Shown: positions 29,401 to 37,335 of the stretch, piece by piece
Layout of the letters: every line of letters starts with the position of its first letter
How positions within the stretch are numbered: the stretch's first letter is position 1
NCBI RefSeq assembly: GCF_001895025.1
Contig: NZ_BCXI01000003.1
Coordinates: 1-64,000 of the forward strand
DNA: 64,000 nucleotides
Direction of reading: 5' to 3'
Origin: Rhodococcus zopfii NBRC 100606 = JCM 9919
GTDB lineage: Bacteria > Actinomycetota > Actinomycetes > Mycobacteriales > Mycobacteriaceae
Notes under the pieces: model-generated
The model's database searches: none
What the model was told of the DNA's origin: nothing
The model's input: the letters and a program-made list of their open reading frames with translations, nothing else
Program-made: the position numbers and the translations under genes

Positions 29401-30347
29401 GCGCGCCGGCACCGGCGGGCGGAACCGTCGGTGGCATGACACCGGCCGAGCACGGAGCTGACGGCGCACTCGTCGAACCGCGCGCCCTGCGTCCCGAGGT
29501 CCCGTTCGAGATCTCCGCGGTCGCGGTGCGGGCCCTGCAGAACGACGGTGGCATCCGGACCGCGGCGACCGTGCAGCACATTCTCGATCAAGCTTCGGTC
29601 GTCGACCAGAAGACCGACATGATCCCGGCGCTGCGGCTGGGGCAACGGGCGGGCGTCGAGCCGCACGCGCTGTCCGACCCGGAAGCCCTCGCCGAGAAGA
29701 AGAAGCGCTCCGAGCGGATGCTCATGGCCCTGGTCGGGCTCAGCGTCACCACCGTGGTGCTGCTCGCGCTGATCGGCTGGTGGATAGCCAACCTTCTGGC
29801 CGGAGGCAGCAGCGACGAACCTCTCACGAGCCAGGAGTTCGGGCTCACCCAGACCGCAGAGGCACCCGAACCCGAGGCGGCGGCGCCCACCGCGGCGCCG
29901 GCCACGGCCGGCCCGATCGAGGCGACATCGGTCACGGTGTTCTCGCCGCAGGGCACCCCGGATTCGCCCGCGACAGCGCCTCTGGCGATCGACGGTGATC
30001 CCGCCACGCAGTGGAGCACCGACGCGTACTTCGATCCGTTCCCGTCGCTCAAGAACGGTGTCGGCCTGATGTTCGACCTCGCGGATCCGGTAGCGCTGCA
30101 ATCGGTCTCGGTCACCACCGACGATCCGGGCACCGTCGTCGAAATCCGCAGTGCGCCTTCGGATCAGGCCTCACTGGATCAGACTCAGGTGATCGGTTCG
30201 GCCACTCTGGGTTCCGGTGTCACCGAGATCCCGATCTCCGCCGAGGGCCGTACGTCGAACGTGCTGCTGTGGATCACCGAACTCGGTAAGAGCGGTGGCA
30301 GCAACAAGAGCACGATCGCCGAGGTCACCTTCACCGCAAGCGGATAA
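26448..30347 (+). CDS. murJ: MurJ/MviN flippase fused to a pseudokinase and extracellular domain
   Basis: The 1299-residue protein starts with the MurJ lipid II flippase core (about residues 45-560, some 14 helices; LVSRITGFFKQVLLLTLLGAG, PNMISELVLGAVLTSIVVPV). A Pro/Ala-rich cytoplasmic linker follows to about 790. Next is a kinase-like domain (about 798-1070; GGRYRLLAPHGGARGLRFWQAQDVKLDREVALTFVD) lacking the ATP-lysine (VALTF instead of VAxK), the HRD loop and DFG, hence a pseudokinase. A transmembrane helix (about 1091-1120) leads to an extracellular beta-rich, discoidin-like C-terminal domain. The M. tuberculosis homologue Rv3910 recruits FhaA after PknB phosphorylation, and the same design is seen here. 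Confidence 0.93.
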   Translation: MTGNPTRDGRAAPTPGGAPAGGADTGATPGSRKPSGLLAASGSIAIATLVSRITGFFKQVLLLTLLGAGVASSFTVANQIPNMISELVLGAVLTSIVVPVLVRAEREDPDAGAAFVRRLFTLSLTVLAIAALLATAAAPFLVTRFFLDDSGKVSTSLTTALTFLLLPAILFYGLSALLTAILNTRQVFKPGAWAPVLNNLVVLAVLILYFLLPGEITLDPVRMSDPKLLLLGVGVTLGVVTQALSLVPALRREKISLKPLWGLDDRLRQFGGMAAAIVLYVLISQAGTVFATHISSGADEAGPAIYNNAWALLQLPYGVLGVTVLTAIMPRLSRNAADDDTPAVVDDLSVATRLTMIALIPIVTFFTIAGPQIGTALYGYGSFGSGNADLLGQAVSWSAFTLIPYALVLIHLRVFYARQQAWTPTWIILGITAVKISLSALAPVLASNDQHVVLLLGVATGIAFTVGACIGGFLLHRTLGDLEMANVGRTVWNVVIASAAAAASILLADRLLQLDVLSERFGGVGSIVRVGITGVLMILVALTVMWVLKVPEILAIVAAVRRKVDALRGRGAPEAPDGTDADTTRALPPHPPAAGRRYYPESDAEKTVVLPRLDYLSYGGSPYDAITEVIPVIRDRPGELDAQQHLPYPGDRQVRPSRYGSQQFTRPGDARFRAQGGRVEEEGVRVSDDHAAGKSTIDAAARTDANAPSGPADKSAAAKNEQATPPAGAPKPGSGAAPADAGPRGTMGPAPKSTARPKRDPNYDTGVIPIGSPQLPPLRVSGSTPRPQMRGPELIAGASVAGGRYRLLAPHGGARGLRFWQAQDVKLDREVALTFVDADQQSANVTGPDGPQAILSRTLRLGRISSPGLARVLDVVRGSSGGIVVSEWTPGRSLREMSGTEPSPIGAARAVRALAGAAEAAHRAGSALSIDHPDRIRISVAGDAVLAFPATFADSDAMSDVRGLGASLYGLITARWPLPDATAPGAPAPAGGTVGGMTPAEHGADGALVEPRALRPEVPFEISAVAVRALQNDGGIRTAATVQHILDQASVVDQKTDMIPALRLGQRAGVEPHALSDPEALAEKKKRSERMLMALVGLSVTTVVLLALIGWWIANLLAGGSSDEPLTSQEFGLTQTAEAPEPEAAAPTAAPATAGPIEATSVTVFSPQGTPDSPATAPLAIDGDPATQWSTDAYFDPFPSLKNGVGLMFDLADPVALQSVSVTTDDPGTVVEIRSAPSDQASLDQTQVIGSATLGSGVTEIPISAEGRTSNVLLWITELGKSGGSNKSTIAEVTFTASG

Positions 30348-30396
30348 CGCTTTCGCTCACCGCCGATTCTCCGGGCGGATCGGATACCATCCGCGC

Positions 30397-30978
30397 GTGC
30401 GAATTTTCGGGGGGATCGCAAATATCGCCGTGTCCGATGCCGAGTTGCTGGCGGCGCATGCGGCCGGGGACGACCAGGCGTTCGCAACGCTGCTGCGCCG
30501 CCACTACGACCATCTGTGGCAGGTCGCGCGACGAACCAGCTATTCACCGGAGGACGCGGCCGACGCCCTGCAGGAGGCGCTGCTGTCGGCGCACCGGACC
30601 GCCTCGTCGTTCCGGAAGGACGCGGCGGTGCGCAGCTGGCTGCACACGATCGTCGTGAATGCGTGCCTGGACCGGATCCGCCGCAACCGGGCACGACCCA
30701 CCGTTCCGCTGTATCTCGACGACGGGGACGAACCGCAAACCGAACGCAACTACATAACCGAGGCCGAGACCGCGCTCGATGTGGAGGCCGCCCTCGAGGC
30801 CCTTCCCGACGATCAGCGGGTCGCGGTGATCGCGGTCGACATCGAGGGCTACTCGGTTCGCGAGGCATCTCGGCGCCTCGGCGTTCCGGAGGGCACCGTC
30901 AAGAGCCGCTGCGCACGTGGCCGGTACAAACTGGCGGTGCTCCTCGGTGATCTGCAGGGGCCGGGGAACCGAACCTGA
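30397..30978 (+). CDS. sigM: ECF sigma factor SigM
   Basis: The 193-residue protein has a sigma-70 region 2 (FATLLRRHYDHLWQVARRTSYSPEDAADALQEALLSAHRTASSFRKDAAVRSWLHTIVVNACLDRIRR) and a region 4 helix-turn-helix (RLGVPEGTVKSRCARGRYKLAVLL). The order murJ-sigM-anti-sigma-trxB-trxA matches mycobacterial sigM (Rv3911). SigM in mycobacteria responds to envelope-related cues and drives a small regulon. The GTG at 30397 has TACCAT 6 bases upstream, possibly leaderless; an alternative GTG at 30430 would begin at SDAELLAAH, where mycobacterial SigM similarity begins. Confidence 0.92.
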   Translation: MRIFGGIANIAVSDAELLAAHAAGDDQAFATLLRRHYDHLWQVARRTSYSPEDAADALQEALLSAHRTASSFRKDAAVRSWLHTIVVNACLDRIRRNRARPTVPLYLDDGDEPQTERNYITEAETALDVEAALEALPDDQRVAVIAVDIEGYSVREASRRLGVPEGTVKSRCARGRYKLAVLLGDLQGPGNRT

Positions 30979-31033
30979 CTCCGGACCGTCTAATTGTGAT
31001 GAGAGGGCATCGAGCCGCCGAGGAGGACTTCGC

Positions 31034-31714
31034 ATGAACGCAGGCGAACTGCCGCGTCCGCCGTACCCTGCGGACCTGCTCGCCGACCTTCACGCGGGCG
31101 TGCTCGCCGATGACGTCGCCGAGCGCCTGTGGCCGCTGGTCCGCAGCGACGCCGACGCCATGGCGGTGATCGTCGCCCTCGACGGCGTGCAGGAGCGCCT
31201 GCGGGATCTCGCGCATCGGGATGCGCCCGGGACCGGGTCGATGCCACCCGAGGTCGCGATGCGACTCGACGACGCGGTCCTCGGGGACGTCCGGGCCCGG
31301 CGGCGACGTCGCCGGGTGTTCGCCGGCGCGGTCGTCGGTGCTGCCGCGGCAGTCGTGGCGGTCGTCGCGGTCGTGGTCGTCGGCGTGATCGGTCCGTCGA
31401 GCGACGAGACGGCACCGGTCGCGGTCGGCCCGAGCGGCGCGGCCGTCCTCGAACCGGACAGCCTGCGCAGCCTGATCGGTTCCACCGATCTCGGGCCGCT
31501 GTCCGACGACCGCGCGCTCACCGGCTGTCTGACCGCGAACGGCATCGACCCGGCGGGTCCGCTGCTCGGGTCCACGACGCTCGAGTACGGCGACCGGGAC
31601 GCGGTGCTGTTGCTGGTGCCCGGCGACCTGCCCCCGCAACTCACCGCCATTGTTGTCGGAACTGGTTGCGATGCAACACATCCCGAGACGCTGTCGGTGA
31701 CGACGATCGGGTGA
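31034..31714 (+). CDS. rsmA: Anti-sigma factor partner of SigM (RsmA-like)
   Basis: The 226-residue protein lies 55 bp downstream of sigM and starts at ATG 31034 after AGGAGG. An N-terminal cytoplasmic domain (residues 1-94, GELPRPPYPADLLADLHAGVLADDVAERLWPLVRSDADAMAVIVALD) precedes an arginine cluster and one transmembrane helix (about 95-118). The extracytoplasmic C-terminal part contains two Cys that could form a disulphide. This is the membrane anti-sigma layout, and position matches Rv3912. No zinc-binding HxxxCxxC motif is visible, so it would be a non-ZAS anti-sigma factor. It is assigned mainly by context. Confidence 0.75.
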   Translation: MNAGELPRPPYPADLLADLHAGVLADDVAERLWPLVRSDADAMAVIVALDGVQERLRDLAHRDAPGTGSMPPEVAMRLDDAVLGDVRARRRRRRVFAGAVVGAAAAVVAVVAVVVVGVIGPSSDETAPVAVGPSGAAVLEPDSLRSLIGSTDLGPLSDDRALTGCLTANGIDPAGPLLGSTTLEYGDRDAVLLLVPGDLPPQLTAIVVGTGCDATHPETLSVTTIG

Positions 31715-31720
31715 GGGCCG

Positions 31721-32278
31721 TCAGCGGTCTGCGACCGGCAGCAGGATTTCCAGGATCCTGGCCCGCAGCGCCGGCGTGTCGTCCTCCGCCGCGATGAGAC
31801 TGCCGAACAGCGCTGCGCCCGCGGCCATCACGAGGACCGCGCGCGCGTCGAGTGCGCCCCGGTCGGTGTCCTCGGAGAACAGGGCGGTGCTGGGCCCACT
31901 GAAGGTGCGCCACAGCGCATTCCGCAGATCTTCGTGGTCGCGCAGCGCGGTGAGCAGCCCAGGGAGGGCGGCCCGCACGTCGGGGCGGGCGAACAACTCG
32001 GCGCTGCCGGTGACCACCCATTCGATCCATCCGCGACGATCGATGCCGTCGTACGGTTCGAGGTCCGGGGCGGAACCGAGCAGTGCGTCGAGCACGAGGT
32101 GCTCCTTGCTCGACCAGCGGCGAGTGAGGGCGGCGCGGCCGACGCCGGCCCGGGCGGCGATGCCCCGCATGCTCAGTCGATCCCAACCGAGCTCGATCAA
32201 CATTTCCCTGGTCACCGCCAGGACTTCGGCGTCGATACGCGGTTCGCGCGGACGACCTGGGGCAGGAGCCTGGGACAT
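31721..32278 (-). CDS. TetR-family transcriptional regulator
   Basis: The 185-residue protein has the TetR N-terminal helix-turn-helix (REMLIELGWDRLSMRGIAARAGVGRAALTRRWSSKEHLVLDALL) and a C-terminal ligand pocket of the TetR_C_11-like type. It stands convergent with rsmA (6 bp apart) and divergent from an Old Yellow Enzyme gene. The palindrome ATACA-GTG-TGTAT at 32277-32289 overlaps its own start codon and is the best candidate operator for autorepression and control of the neighbour. Confidence 0.85.
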   Translation of the reverse strand: MSQAPAPGRPREPRIDAEVLAVTREMLIELGWDRLSMRGIAARAGVGRAALTRRWSSKEHLVLDALLGSAPDLEPYDGIDRRGWIEWVVTGSAELFARPDVRAALPGLLTALRDHEDLRNALWRTFSGPSTALFSEDTDRGALDARAVLVMAAGAALFGSLIAAEDDTPALRARILEILLPVADR

Positions 32279-32289
32279 ACAGTGTGTAT
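32277..32289. promoter_or_regulatory. Candidate TetR operator
   Basis: The dyad ATACA-GTG-TGTAT (5-bp arms, 3-bp spacer) overlaps the TetR start codon, in the 99-bp gap to the divergent oxidoreductase gene. A TATAGT box at 32331-32336 may be the -10 of that gene. Confidence 0.5.
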
Positions 32290-32377
32290 CTTTTCGGTAT
32301 GCGATGTGATCCAGACCATCGCTCGGGGGTTATAGTTGAACGACAATACGATACCACTGGCATCGAAAGTAGGGGCC

Positions 32378-33577
32378 ATGTCTCCGTCGCGACCCGCAGT
32401 ATTCGAACCCGCACGCCTCGGACCACTGACACTTCGCAACCGCATCATCAAGGCGGCCACCTTCGAAGGGGTCATGCCGCACGGTGCGATCACCGACGAG
32501 CTCGTCGAGTTCCATGCCGAGGTCGCGCGCGGTGGCACGGCACTGACCACCGTCGCCTACTGCTCGGTGTCCCCGGCAGGTCGCGTCCACCGCGATACCC
32601 TCGTCCTCGACCGTGAGAGCATCGCCGGACTGCGCCGCCTCACCGACGCCGTCCACGCCGAAGGCGCACTCGCCTCCGCACAGATCGGCCACGCCGGGTT
32701 GGTGGCCAACCAGATCTCCAACGGCGTCCGATCGCTCGCCCCTTCCACTCGCATCAGCCCACCCGGGATGGGCCTGGTCCGCGGGGCCACCCTCGGACAG
32801 CTCGACCGAGTCGTCGAGGACTACGAGCACGCCGCCCGCAACGCCGTCGAGGCCGGCTTCGACGCTCTCGAGGTGCACCTCGGCCACAACTATCTGCTCA
32901 GCTCCTTCATGAGCCCCAACCTCAACAAGCGCACCGATCGCTACGGCGGCTCCCTCGAGAAGCGCAGCGCGTTCCCGCGCCGCGTCCTCGAAGCCGTGCG
33001 CACGGCAGTCGGCGACAAGATCGCGGTCATCGCGAAGTTCAACATGACCGACGGCGTGCCCCAGGGCCTGTGGATCGACGAGTCCCTGCCCATCGCCAAG
33101 ATGATCGAAGCCGACGGCCACATCGACGCGATGGAACTGACCGGCGGCAGCTCGCTGCTCAACGGCATGTACTTCTTCCGCGGTGAGGTCCCGCTGCGGG
33201 AGTTCATGGCCTCGCAGCCGAAGGTCGTCGGGTGGGGCCTGAAGTTCTACGGTCCGAAGCTGTTCCCGACCTACCCCTTCGAGGAAGGCTTCTTCCTGCC
33301 GGAAGCACGGCAGTTCCGCGCCGAACTGAAGCTGCCGATCATCCTGCTGGGCGGCATCAACCGGCTCGATACCATCGAGCACGCACTCGAGGGGGGTTTC
33401 GAGTTCGTCGCGATGGGCCGGGCCTTGCTGCGCGACCCCGACGTGGTCAACAAGTTCCGGGACGAGAAGGCCGACGAAGGTCTGTGCATCCACTGCAACA
33501 AGTGCATGCCGACCATCTACACCGGCACCCGCTGCGTGATCCGCGAAGCGCTCCGGGAGACCCCGCAGGCGGTCTGA
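32378..33577 (+). CDS. NADH:flavin oxidoreductase (Old Yellow Enzyme family)
   Basis: The 399-residue FMN-binding TIM-barrel protein has [19 protein letters not shown] at the N-terminus, the substrate-binding pair in [21 protein letters not shown] (His-Asn), YGGSLEKR, and the FMN phosphate site near the C-terminus ([30 protein letters not shown]). It ends in a four-cysteine motif, CIHCNKC then Cys nine residues after, like the 4Fe-4S site of 2,4-dienoyl-CoA reductase, but without the second flavin/NAD domain. Substrates of the family are activated alkenes; the actual one is unknown. I chose ATG 32378, since an upstream TTG lies on the TATAGT box. Confidence 0.85.
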   Translation: MSPSRPAVFEPARLGPLTLRNRIIKAATFEGVMPHGAITDELVEFHAEVARGGTALTTVAYCSVSPAGRVHRDTLVLDRESIAGLRRLTDAVHAEGALASAQIGHAGLVANQISNGVRSLAPSTRISPPGMGLVRGATLGQLDRVVEDYEHAARNAVEAGFDALEVHLGHNYLLSSFMSPNLNKRTDRYGGSLEKRSAFPRRVLEAVRTAVGDKIAVIAKFNMTDGVPQGLWIDESLPIAKMIEADGHIDAMELTGGSSLLNGMYFFRGEVPLREFMASQPKVVGWGLKFYGPKLFPTYPFEEGFFLPEARQFRAELKLPIILLGGINRLDTIEHALEGGFEFVAMGRALLRDPDVVNKFRDEKADEGLCIHCNKCMPTIYTGTRCVIREALRETPQAV

Positions 33578-33589
33578 CACTGCCCCTGC

Positions 33590-33632
33590 GGCGCCGCCGT
33601 CGCCGTGCCGCGCGCACGGCGACGGCGGCGCC
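33590..33632. terminator. Strong hairpin downstream of the oxidoreductase
   Basis: A perfect 19-bp inverted repeat (33590-33608 and 33614-33632) with a 5-nt CGCGC loop lies 13 bp after the stop codon. There is no T tract; it probably ends transcription before the trx promoter. Confidence 0.7.
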
Positions 33633-33726
33633 CGGCATATGGGGTCGGTGCGCGGGGGAGGGGAGGGGTGCGGGCGCTCGACCGGGCCCGGAACGGGGCG
33701 AGTGTGGCGTGACGCACGGCACGATC

Positions 33727-33752
33727 GGAACAACACCCTCTACCCTGGTGTT
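33727..33752 (+). promoter_or_regulatory. SigH/SigR-type promoter of trxB
   Basis: GGAAC (33727-33731), exactly 18 bases, then GTT (33750-33752) fits the GGAAT/C-N18-GTT consensus of actinobacterial redox sigma factors SigR/SigH, known to drive thioredoxin genes. A TACCCT box (33741-33746) overlaps it and could serve the housekeeping sigma factor. Confidence 0.6.
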
Positions 33753-33818
33753 GTTTCTTTCGTCGCGGCAGACCGACGCGAATCGCACCACCAGTCACAG
33801 ACGAACCGGAAGGCCCGC

Positions 33819-34787
33819 ATGACCACTCCGCCCACGATTCACGACCTCATCATCGTCGGTTCGGGACCGGCCGGATACACGGCCGCGGTGTACGCAGCCC
33901 GCGCCGAGCTCGTTCCCCTCGTCTTCGAGGGCACCCAGTTCGGTGGCTCCCTGATGACCACCACCGAGGTCGAGAACTTCCCCGGTTTCAAGGACGGCAT
34001 CATGGGCCCCGACCTCATGGAACAGATGCGCGAGCAGGCTCTGCGCTTCGGGGCCGACATCCGCACCGAGGACGTCGACGAGCTCGACGTCACGGGACCC
34101 GTCAAGACGGTCGTCGCGAACGGTGAGACCTACCGGGCCCGCGCGCTCATCCTGGCCATGGGCGCCGAACCCCGGTACCTCGGCGTACCGGGTGAGGAGC
34201 GGCTGCTCGGCCGCGGCGTCAGCGCGTGCGCGACCTGCGACGGCTTCTTCTTCCGCGACCAGGACATCGCCGTGGTCGGCGGCGGCGACTCCGCGATGGA
34301 GGAGGCCACCTTCCTCACGCGCTTCGCGCGCAGCGTCACCCTGATCCACCGCCGCGGCGAGTTCCGCGCATCGAAGATCATGCTCGAGCGTGCCCGCGCC
34401 AACGAGAAGATCCGCTTCGTCACCAACGCACAGGTCGCCGAGGTGCAGGGCGAGAACAGCGTCACCGGGCTCGTCCTCGAGGACACCGTGACCGGCGAGC
34501 GCAGCGACCTGGCCGTCACCGGCCTGTTCGTCGCGGTGGGCCACGACCCGCGCAGCACCCTCGTCGCCGATCAGGTCGACCGCGACGCCGAGGGTTACGT
34601 GCGCGTCCAGTCGCCGACCACGGCCACGTCCGTGCCGGGCGTGTTCGCCGCCGGCGACCTCGTCGACCGCACCTACCGGCAGGCCATCACCGCGGCAGGC
34701 ACCGGCTGCTCCGCGTCCATCGACGCCGAGCGGTGGCTCGCCGAGCACGCCGACGTCGACCTGTCCGCGGCCGCCGCCCAGGCCTGA
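33819..34787 (+). CDS. trxB: Thioredoxin reductase
   Basis: The 322-residue FAD protein reduces thioredoxin with NADPH. It shows the FAD site [19 protein letters not shown], the redox disulphide CATC (Cys137 and Cys140), the NADPH site [15 protein letters not shown] with [10 protein letters not shown], and the C-terminal FAD motif [10 protein letters not shown]. The ATG at 33819 follows GGAAGG. It is followed by thioredoxin 56 bp downstream, and the upstream region has a SigH/SigR-like promoter, consistent with induction by disulphide stress. It corresponds to mycobacterial trxB2 by synteny. Confidence 0.96.
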   Translation: MTTPPTIHDLIIVGSGPAGYTAAVYAARAELVPLVFEGTQFGGSLMTTTEVENFPGFKDGIMGPDLMEQMREQALRFGADIRTEDVDELDVTGPVKTVVANGETYRARALILAMGAEPRYLGVPGEERLLGRGVSACATCDGFFFRDQDIAVVGGGDSAMEEATFLTRFARSVTLIHRRGEFRASKIMLERARANEKIRFVTNAQVAEVQGENSVTGLVLEDTVTGERSDLAVTGLFVAVGHDPRSTLVADQVDRDAEGYVRVQSPTTATSVPGVFAAGDLVDRTYRQAITAAGTGCSASIDAERWLAEHADVDLSAAAAQA

Positions 34788-34843
34788 CCGGCGGAGTCCG
34801 ACCCACCCATTCGTTTCACCCCATCGAATCTCCAGGAGACATC

Positions 34844-35167
34844 GTGGCCAATACCATCACCATCACCGATTCCTCGTTCGTCGAGGATGTCCTCCAGTCC
34901 GACAAGCCGGTCCTCGTCGATTTCTGGGCCACCTGGTGCGGTCCGTGCAAGATGGTCGCGCCCGTCCTCGAGGAGATCGCCGGGGAGCACGGCGACAAGC
35001 TGACCGTCGCGAAGCTCGATATCGACGCGAACCCGTCGTCGGCCCAGGACTACAAGGTGATGTCGATCCCCACGATGATTCTGTTCTCGGGCGGCAAGCC
35101 GGTGAAGACGATCGTCGGCGCCAAGGGCAAGGCGGCACTCCTGCGCGACCTGGGCGACGTTCTGTAG
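34844..35167 (+). CDS. trxA: Thioredoxin
   Basis: The 107-residue thioredoxin has the active site WCGPC (Cys32, Cys35) in FWATWCGPCKMVAPVLEEIA and the conserved cis-Pro in MSIPTMILF. It is the electron acceptor of the adjacent reductase and reduces protein disulphides in the cytoplasm. The GTG at 34844 follows AGGAGA. Synteny corresponds to mycobacterial trxC; the symbol trxA is used here for the general family. Confidence 0.96.
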   Translation: MANTITITDSSFVEDVLQSDKPVLVDFWATWCGPCKMVAPVLEEIAGEHGDKLTVAKLDIDANPSSAQDYKVMSIPTMILFSGGKPVKTIVGAKGKAALLRDLGDVL

Positions 35168-35321
35168 TAGCGTCCCACCGATCGACGCGCGGTCGCCGGA
35201 CCCGGCGGCCGCGCGGCAGGTACGCCCGGATTTCTCCAGCTCCGGGCATATCTGAGACAATCGAGCGATGCTGCCTGCCCCGCGGCGGGCACCGTCAGGT
35301 CAGCACGGAAAGGCCCGAGAC

Positions 35322-36497
35322 ATGCACCGACTGCGTCACGGCGACCACGGACCCGCTGTCGCCGAGATTCGCAGCACCCTGGCCGGTTTGGGCTTTCTCC
35401 ACGACAACACCGCACCCCGCGACTGGGTCGGCTCGGACGTCGTGTTCGACCGTGAGCTCGACGGCGCCGTGCGCGCCTTCCAGCAGCAGCGAGGACTACT
35501 CGTCGACGGCGTCGTCGGCCCCGCGACCTACCGCTCGCTGAAGGAAGCGTCGTACCGTCTCGGCGCCCGCACACTCATCTACCAGCTGTCGGCGCCGCTG
35601 TACGGCGACGATGTCGCCGCGCTGCAGACCCGCCTGCAGGACCTCGGGTTCTACGTGGACCGGGTGGACGGTTACTTCGGTCCCCGCACCCACGAAGGCC
35701 TCAGCTCGTTCCAGCGGGAGATCGGCCTCGCCTCGGACGGTATCTGCGGCCCCGAGACTCTGCGGGCTCTGGACCTGCTCGGCACTCGCGTATCGGGCGG
35801 TTCGCCGCACGCGATCAGCGAAGAGGAGATCGTCCGCCGGTCCGGGCCGCAGCTGAGCGGCAAGCGAATCGTGATCGATCCCGGTCTCGGCGGCAACGAT
35901 CACGGCGTGATCGTGCGGAGCCGGCACGGCGCGATCTCCGAGGCGGACATCCTGTGGGATCTGGCCCGGCGGCTGGAAGGCCGGATGGCCGCCACCGGTA
36001 TGGAGACGTTCCTCTCGCGGCCGTACCACTCGAATCCGACGGACATCGAACGAGCCGGCACCTCGAACGCGTTCGGCGCGGACCTGATGCTCTCGCTGCG
36101 ATGCGACGCGAGCCCCAACCCCGCGGCGCGTGGCATCGCCAGCTTCCACTACGGCAACTCGCACGGCTCGGAGTCGATGATCGGGCAGGTCCTCACCGGC
36201 TACATCCAGCGTGAGATCGTCGCCCGTACCGCGCTGCAGGACTGCCGCAGCCACGGACGCACATGGGACCTGCTCCGGCTGACCAACATGCCCACGGTGC
36301 AGATCGATCTCGGCTACCTCACCAACCCGCAGGATGCGGCGCTGCTCGCGGATCCGCGGTCGCGGGACGTCATCGCCGAGGCAATTCTCATCGCCGTCAA
36401 GCGTCTGTATCTGCTCGGGCAGGACGACCAGCCGACGGGCACCTACACGTTCGCCGAGTTGCTCGCCGAGGAACTGTCCATCACCGAGACCCGCTGA
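35322..36497 (+). CDS. cwlM: CwlM-like peptidoglycan synthesis regulator (amidase homologue)
   Basis: The 391-residue protein has two peptidoglycan-binding repeats (about residues 1-75 and 80-150; GHDGPAVAEIRSTL-like and DDVAALQTRLQDLGFYVDRVDGYFG) followed by an amidase_3 fold. In active amidases the zinc-binding His lies in DPGHGG and in SIHAN; here they read DPGLGG and SLRCDA, so two expected ligands are missing. No signal peptide is visible. Mycobacterial CwlM is cytoplasmic, phosphorylated by PknB and activates MurA rather than cutting the wall, and this protein fits. The ATG at 35322 follows GGAAAGG. Confidence 0.88.
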   Translation: MHRLRHGDHGPAVAEIRSTLAGLGFLHDNTAPRDWVGSDVVFDRELDGAVRAFQQQRGLLVDGVVGPATYRSLKEASYRLGARTLIYQLSAPLYGDDVAALQTRLQDLGFYVDRVDGYFGPRTHEGLSSFQREIGLASDGICGPETLRALDLLGTRVSGGSPHAISEEEIVRRSGPQLSGKRIVIDPGLGGNDHGVIVRSRHGAISEADILWDLARRLEGRMAATGMETFLSRPYHSNPTDIERAGTSNAFGADLMLSLRCDASPNPAARGIASFHYGNSHGSESMIGQVLTGYIQREIVARTALQDCRSHGRTWDLLRLTNMPTVQIDLGYLTNPQDAALLADPRSRDVIAEAILIAVKRLYLLGQDDQPTGTYTFAELLAEELSITETR

Positions 36498-36517
36498 GGG
36501 TCGCCGCTCGTACATCG

Positions 36518-36554
36518 ACAAACCCCGCCGGCCTGGAGGCCCGGCGGGGTTTGT
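36518..36554. terminator. Terminator of cwlM, shared with the convergent GNAT gene
   Basis: A perfect 14-bp stem (36518-36531 and 36541-36554) has a 9-nt loop and ends in GTTTGTT on the plus strand; on the minus strand it also reads into T-rich sequence. It is immediately followed by a parS site. Confidence 0.85.
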
Positions 36555-36570
36555 TGTTTCACGTGAAACA
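36555..36570. other. parS site 1 (perfect)
   Basis: TGTTTCACGTGAAACA matches the 16-bp ParB-binding consensus exactly. It abuts the terminator between cwlM and the GNAT gene. Confidence 0.95.
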
Positions 36571-36582
36571 GCGCGTGCCCTG

Positions 36583-37278
36583 TCAGCGTGCCCCGACCGG
36601 GGTGCGGCTGCCGTCGAGTTCCGCGATCGTGATCGACGCGGCCTCGATGAGCCGGTCGAGAGCGGCCTCGACCTCTTCCTTCCACCCGTGATCTCGATCC
36701 AGTTCCAGGCGCAGTCGGGGGAAGCGCGGATGCGGGGCGATCACCTCGAACCCCATGTCTTCGAGGAACTCCGCGGAGATCATGCACTCGACGGGGGAGC
36801 AGTCGAGTGCCGCCGTCGCCGACGGCACCCCGGTGCTCTGCCCGGCCTCGTCGATGGCACGGATCCCGAACGCCTCGAGCGCACGCACGTTGCGCCGGAC
36901 CAGATCGTCGACGACCGCGCGGATCAACCCGGTACCCAGATCGAGGTCGTCGGCATGCGGTTCGATCCGCATGCTCGTCAGCAGGATGGCGTCGGCGCTG
37001 ACCGGTGAGGTCGGGAACAGCTGGGCGCGTGGAACCATGTTGGGCGGAGCGTAGAACGCGCACCCGGCCGGCTTGTCGTCGACCGTCGCGAGCTGAGCGC
37101 ACGAACCCCACTGCAGCATGACCATGGACAGCCATGCCTCCTTCTCGAACTCCGGATCGCAGTAGTCGCGCGCACCGCGGACGGCCCCCGGATCCATCTC
37201 CCAGAACACGCAGCGCCGCGCATGCGCGGGCAACTGGTCGATTCCACTCAGCGTGAGTGATGTGACTCGAGTCGACAC
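36583..37278 (-). CDS. GNAT-like protein of the parB neighbourhood
   Basis: The 231-residue protein matches by position the conserved mycobacterial gene between cwlM and parB (Rv3916c). A GNAT-like core is suggested by CAQLATVDDKPAGCAFYAPP, AILLTSMRIEPHADDLDLGTGLIRAVVDDLVRRNVRALEAFG and ECMISAEFLEDMGFEVIAPHPRFPRLRLEL, where acetyl-CoA-binding and C-terminal strands would lie. The classical GNAT pyrophosphate loop (Q/RxxGxG/A) is only loosely matched by DLGTGL. Acetyl acceptor unknown. The GTG at 37278 is 58 bp downstream of parB on the same strand. Confidence 0.7.
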   Translation of the reverse strand: MSTRVTSLTLSGIDQLPAHARRCVFWEMDPGAVRGARDYCDPEFEKEAWLSMVMLQWGSCAQLATVDDKPAGCAFYAPPNMVPRAQLFPTSPVSADAILLTSMRIEPHADDLDLGTGLIRAVVDDLVRRNVRALEAFGIRAIDEAGQSTGVPSATAALDCSPVECMISAEFLEDMGFEVIAPHPRFPRLRLELDRDHGWKEEVEAALDRLIEAASITIAELDGSRTPVGAR

Positions 37279-37335
37279 CGGTCTACTTCGCCTCCACGTC
37301 CGTATTCACGACTGTCGTCCTGCATCGGCGGCCCG

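Noticed and set aside
26052-30101. A 1349-codon minus-strand frame opposite murJ and DUF6049
   Set aside because: Low-complexity Arg/Asp/Gln composition, no start signal, and it spans two coupled real genes.
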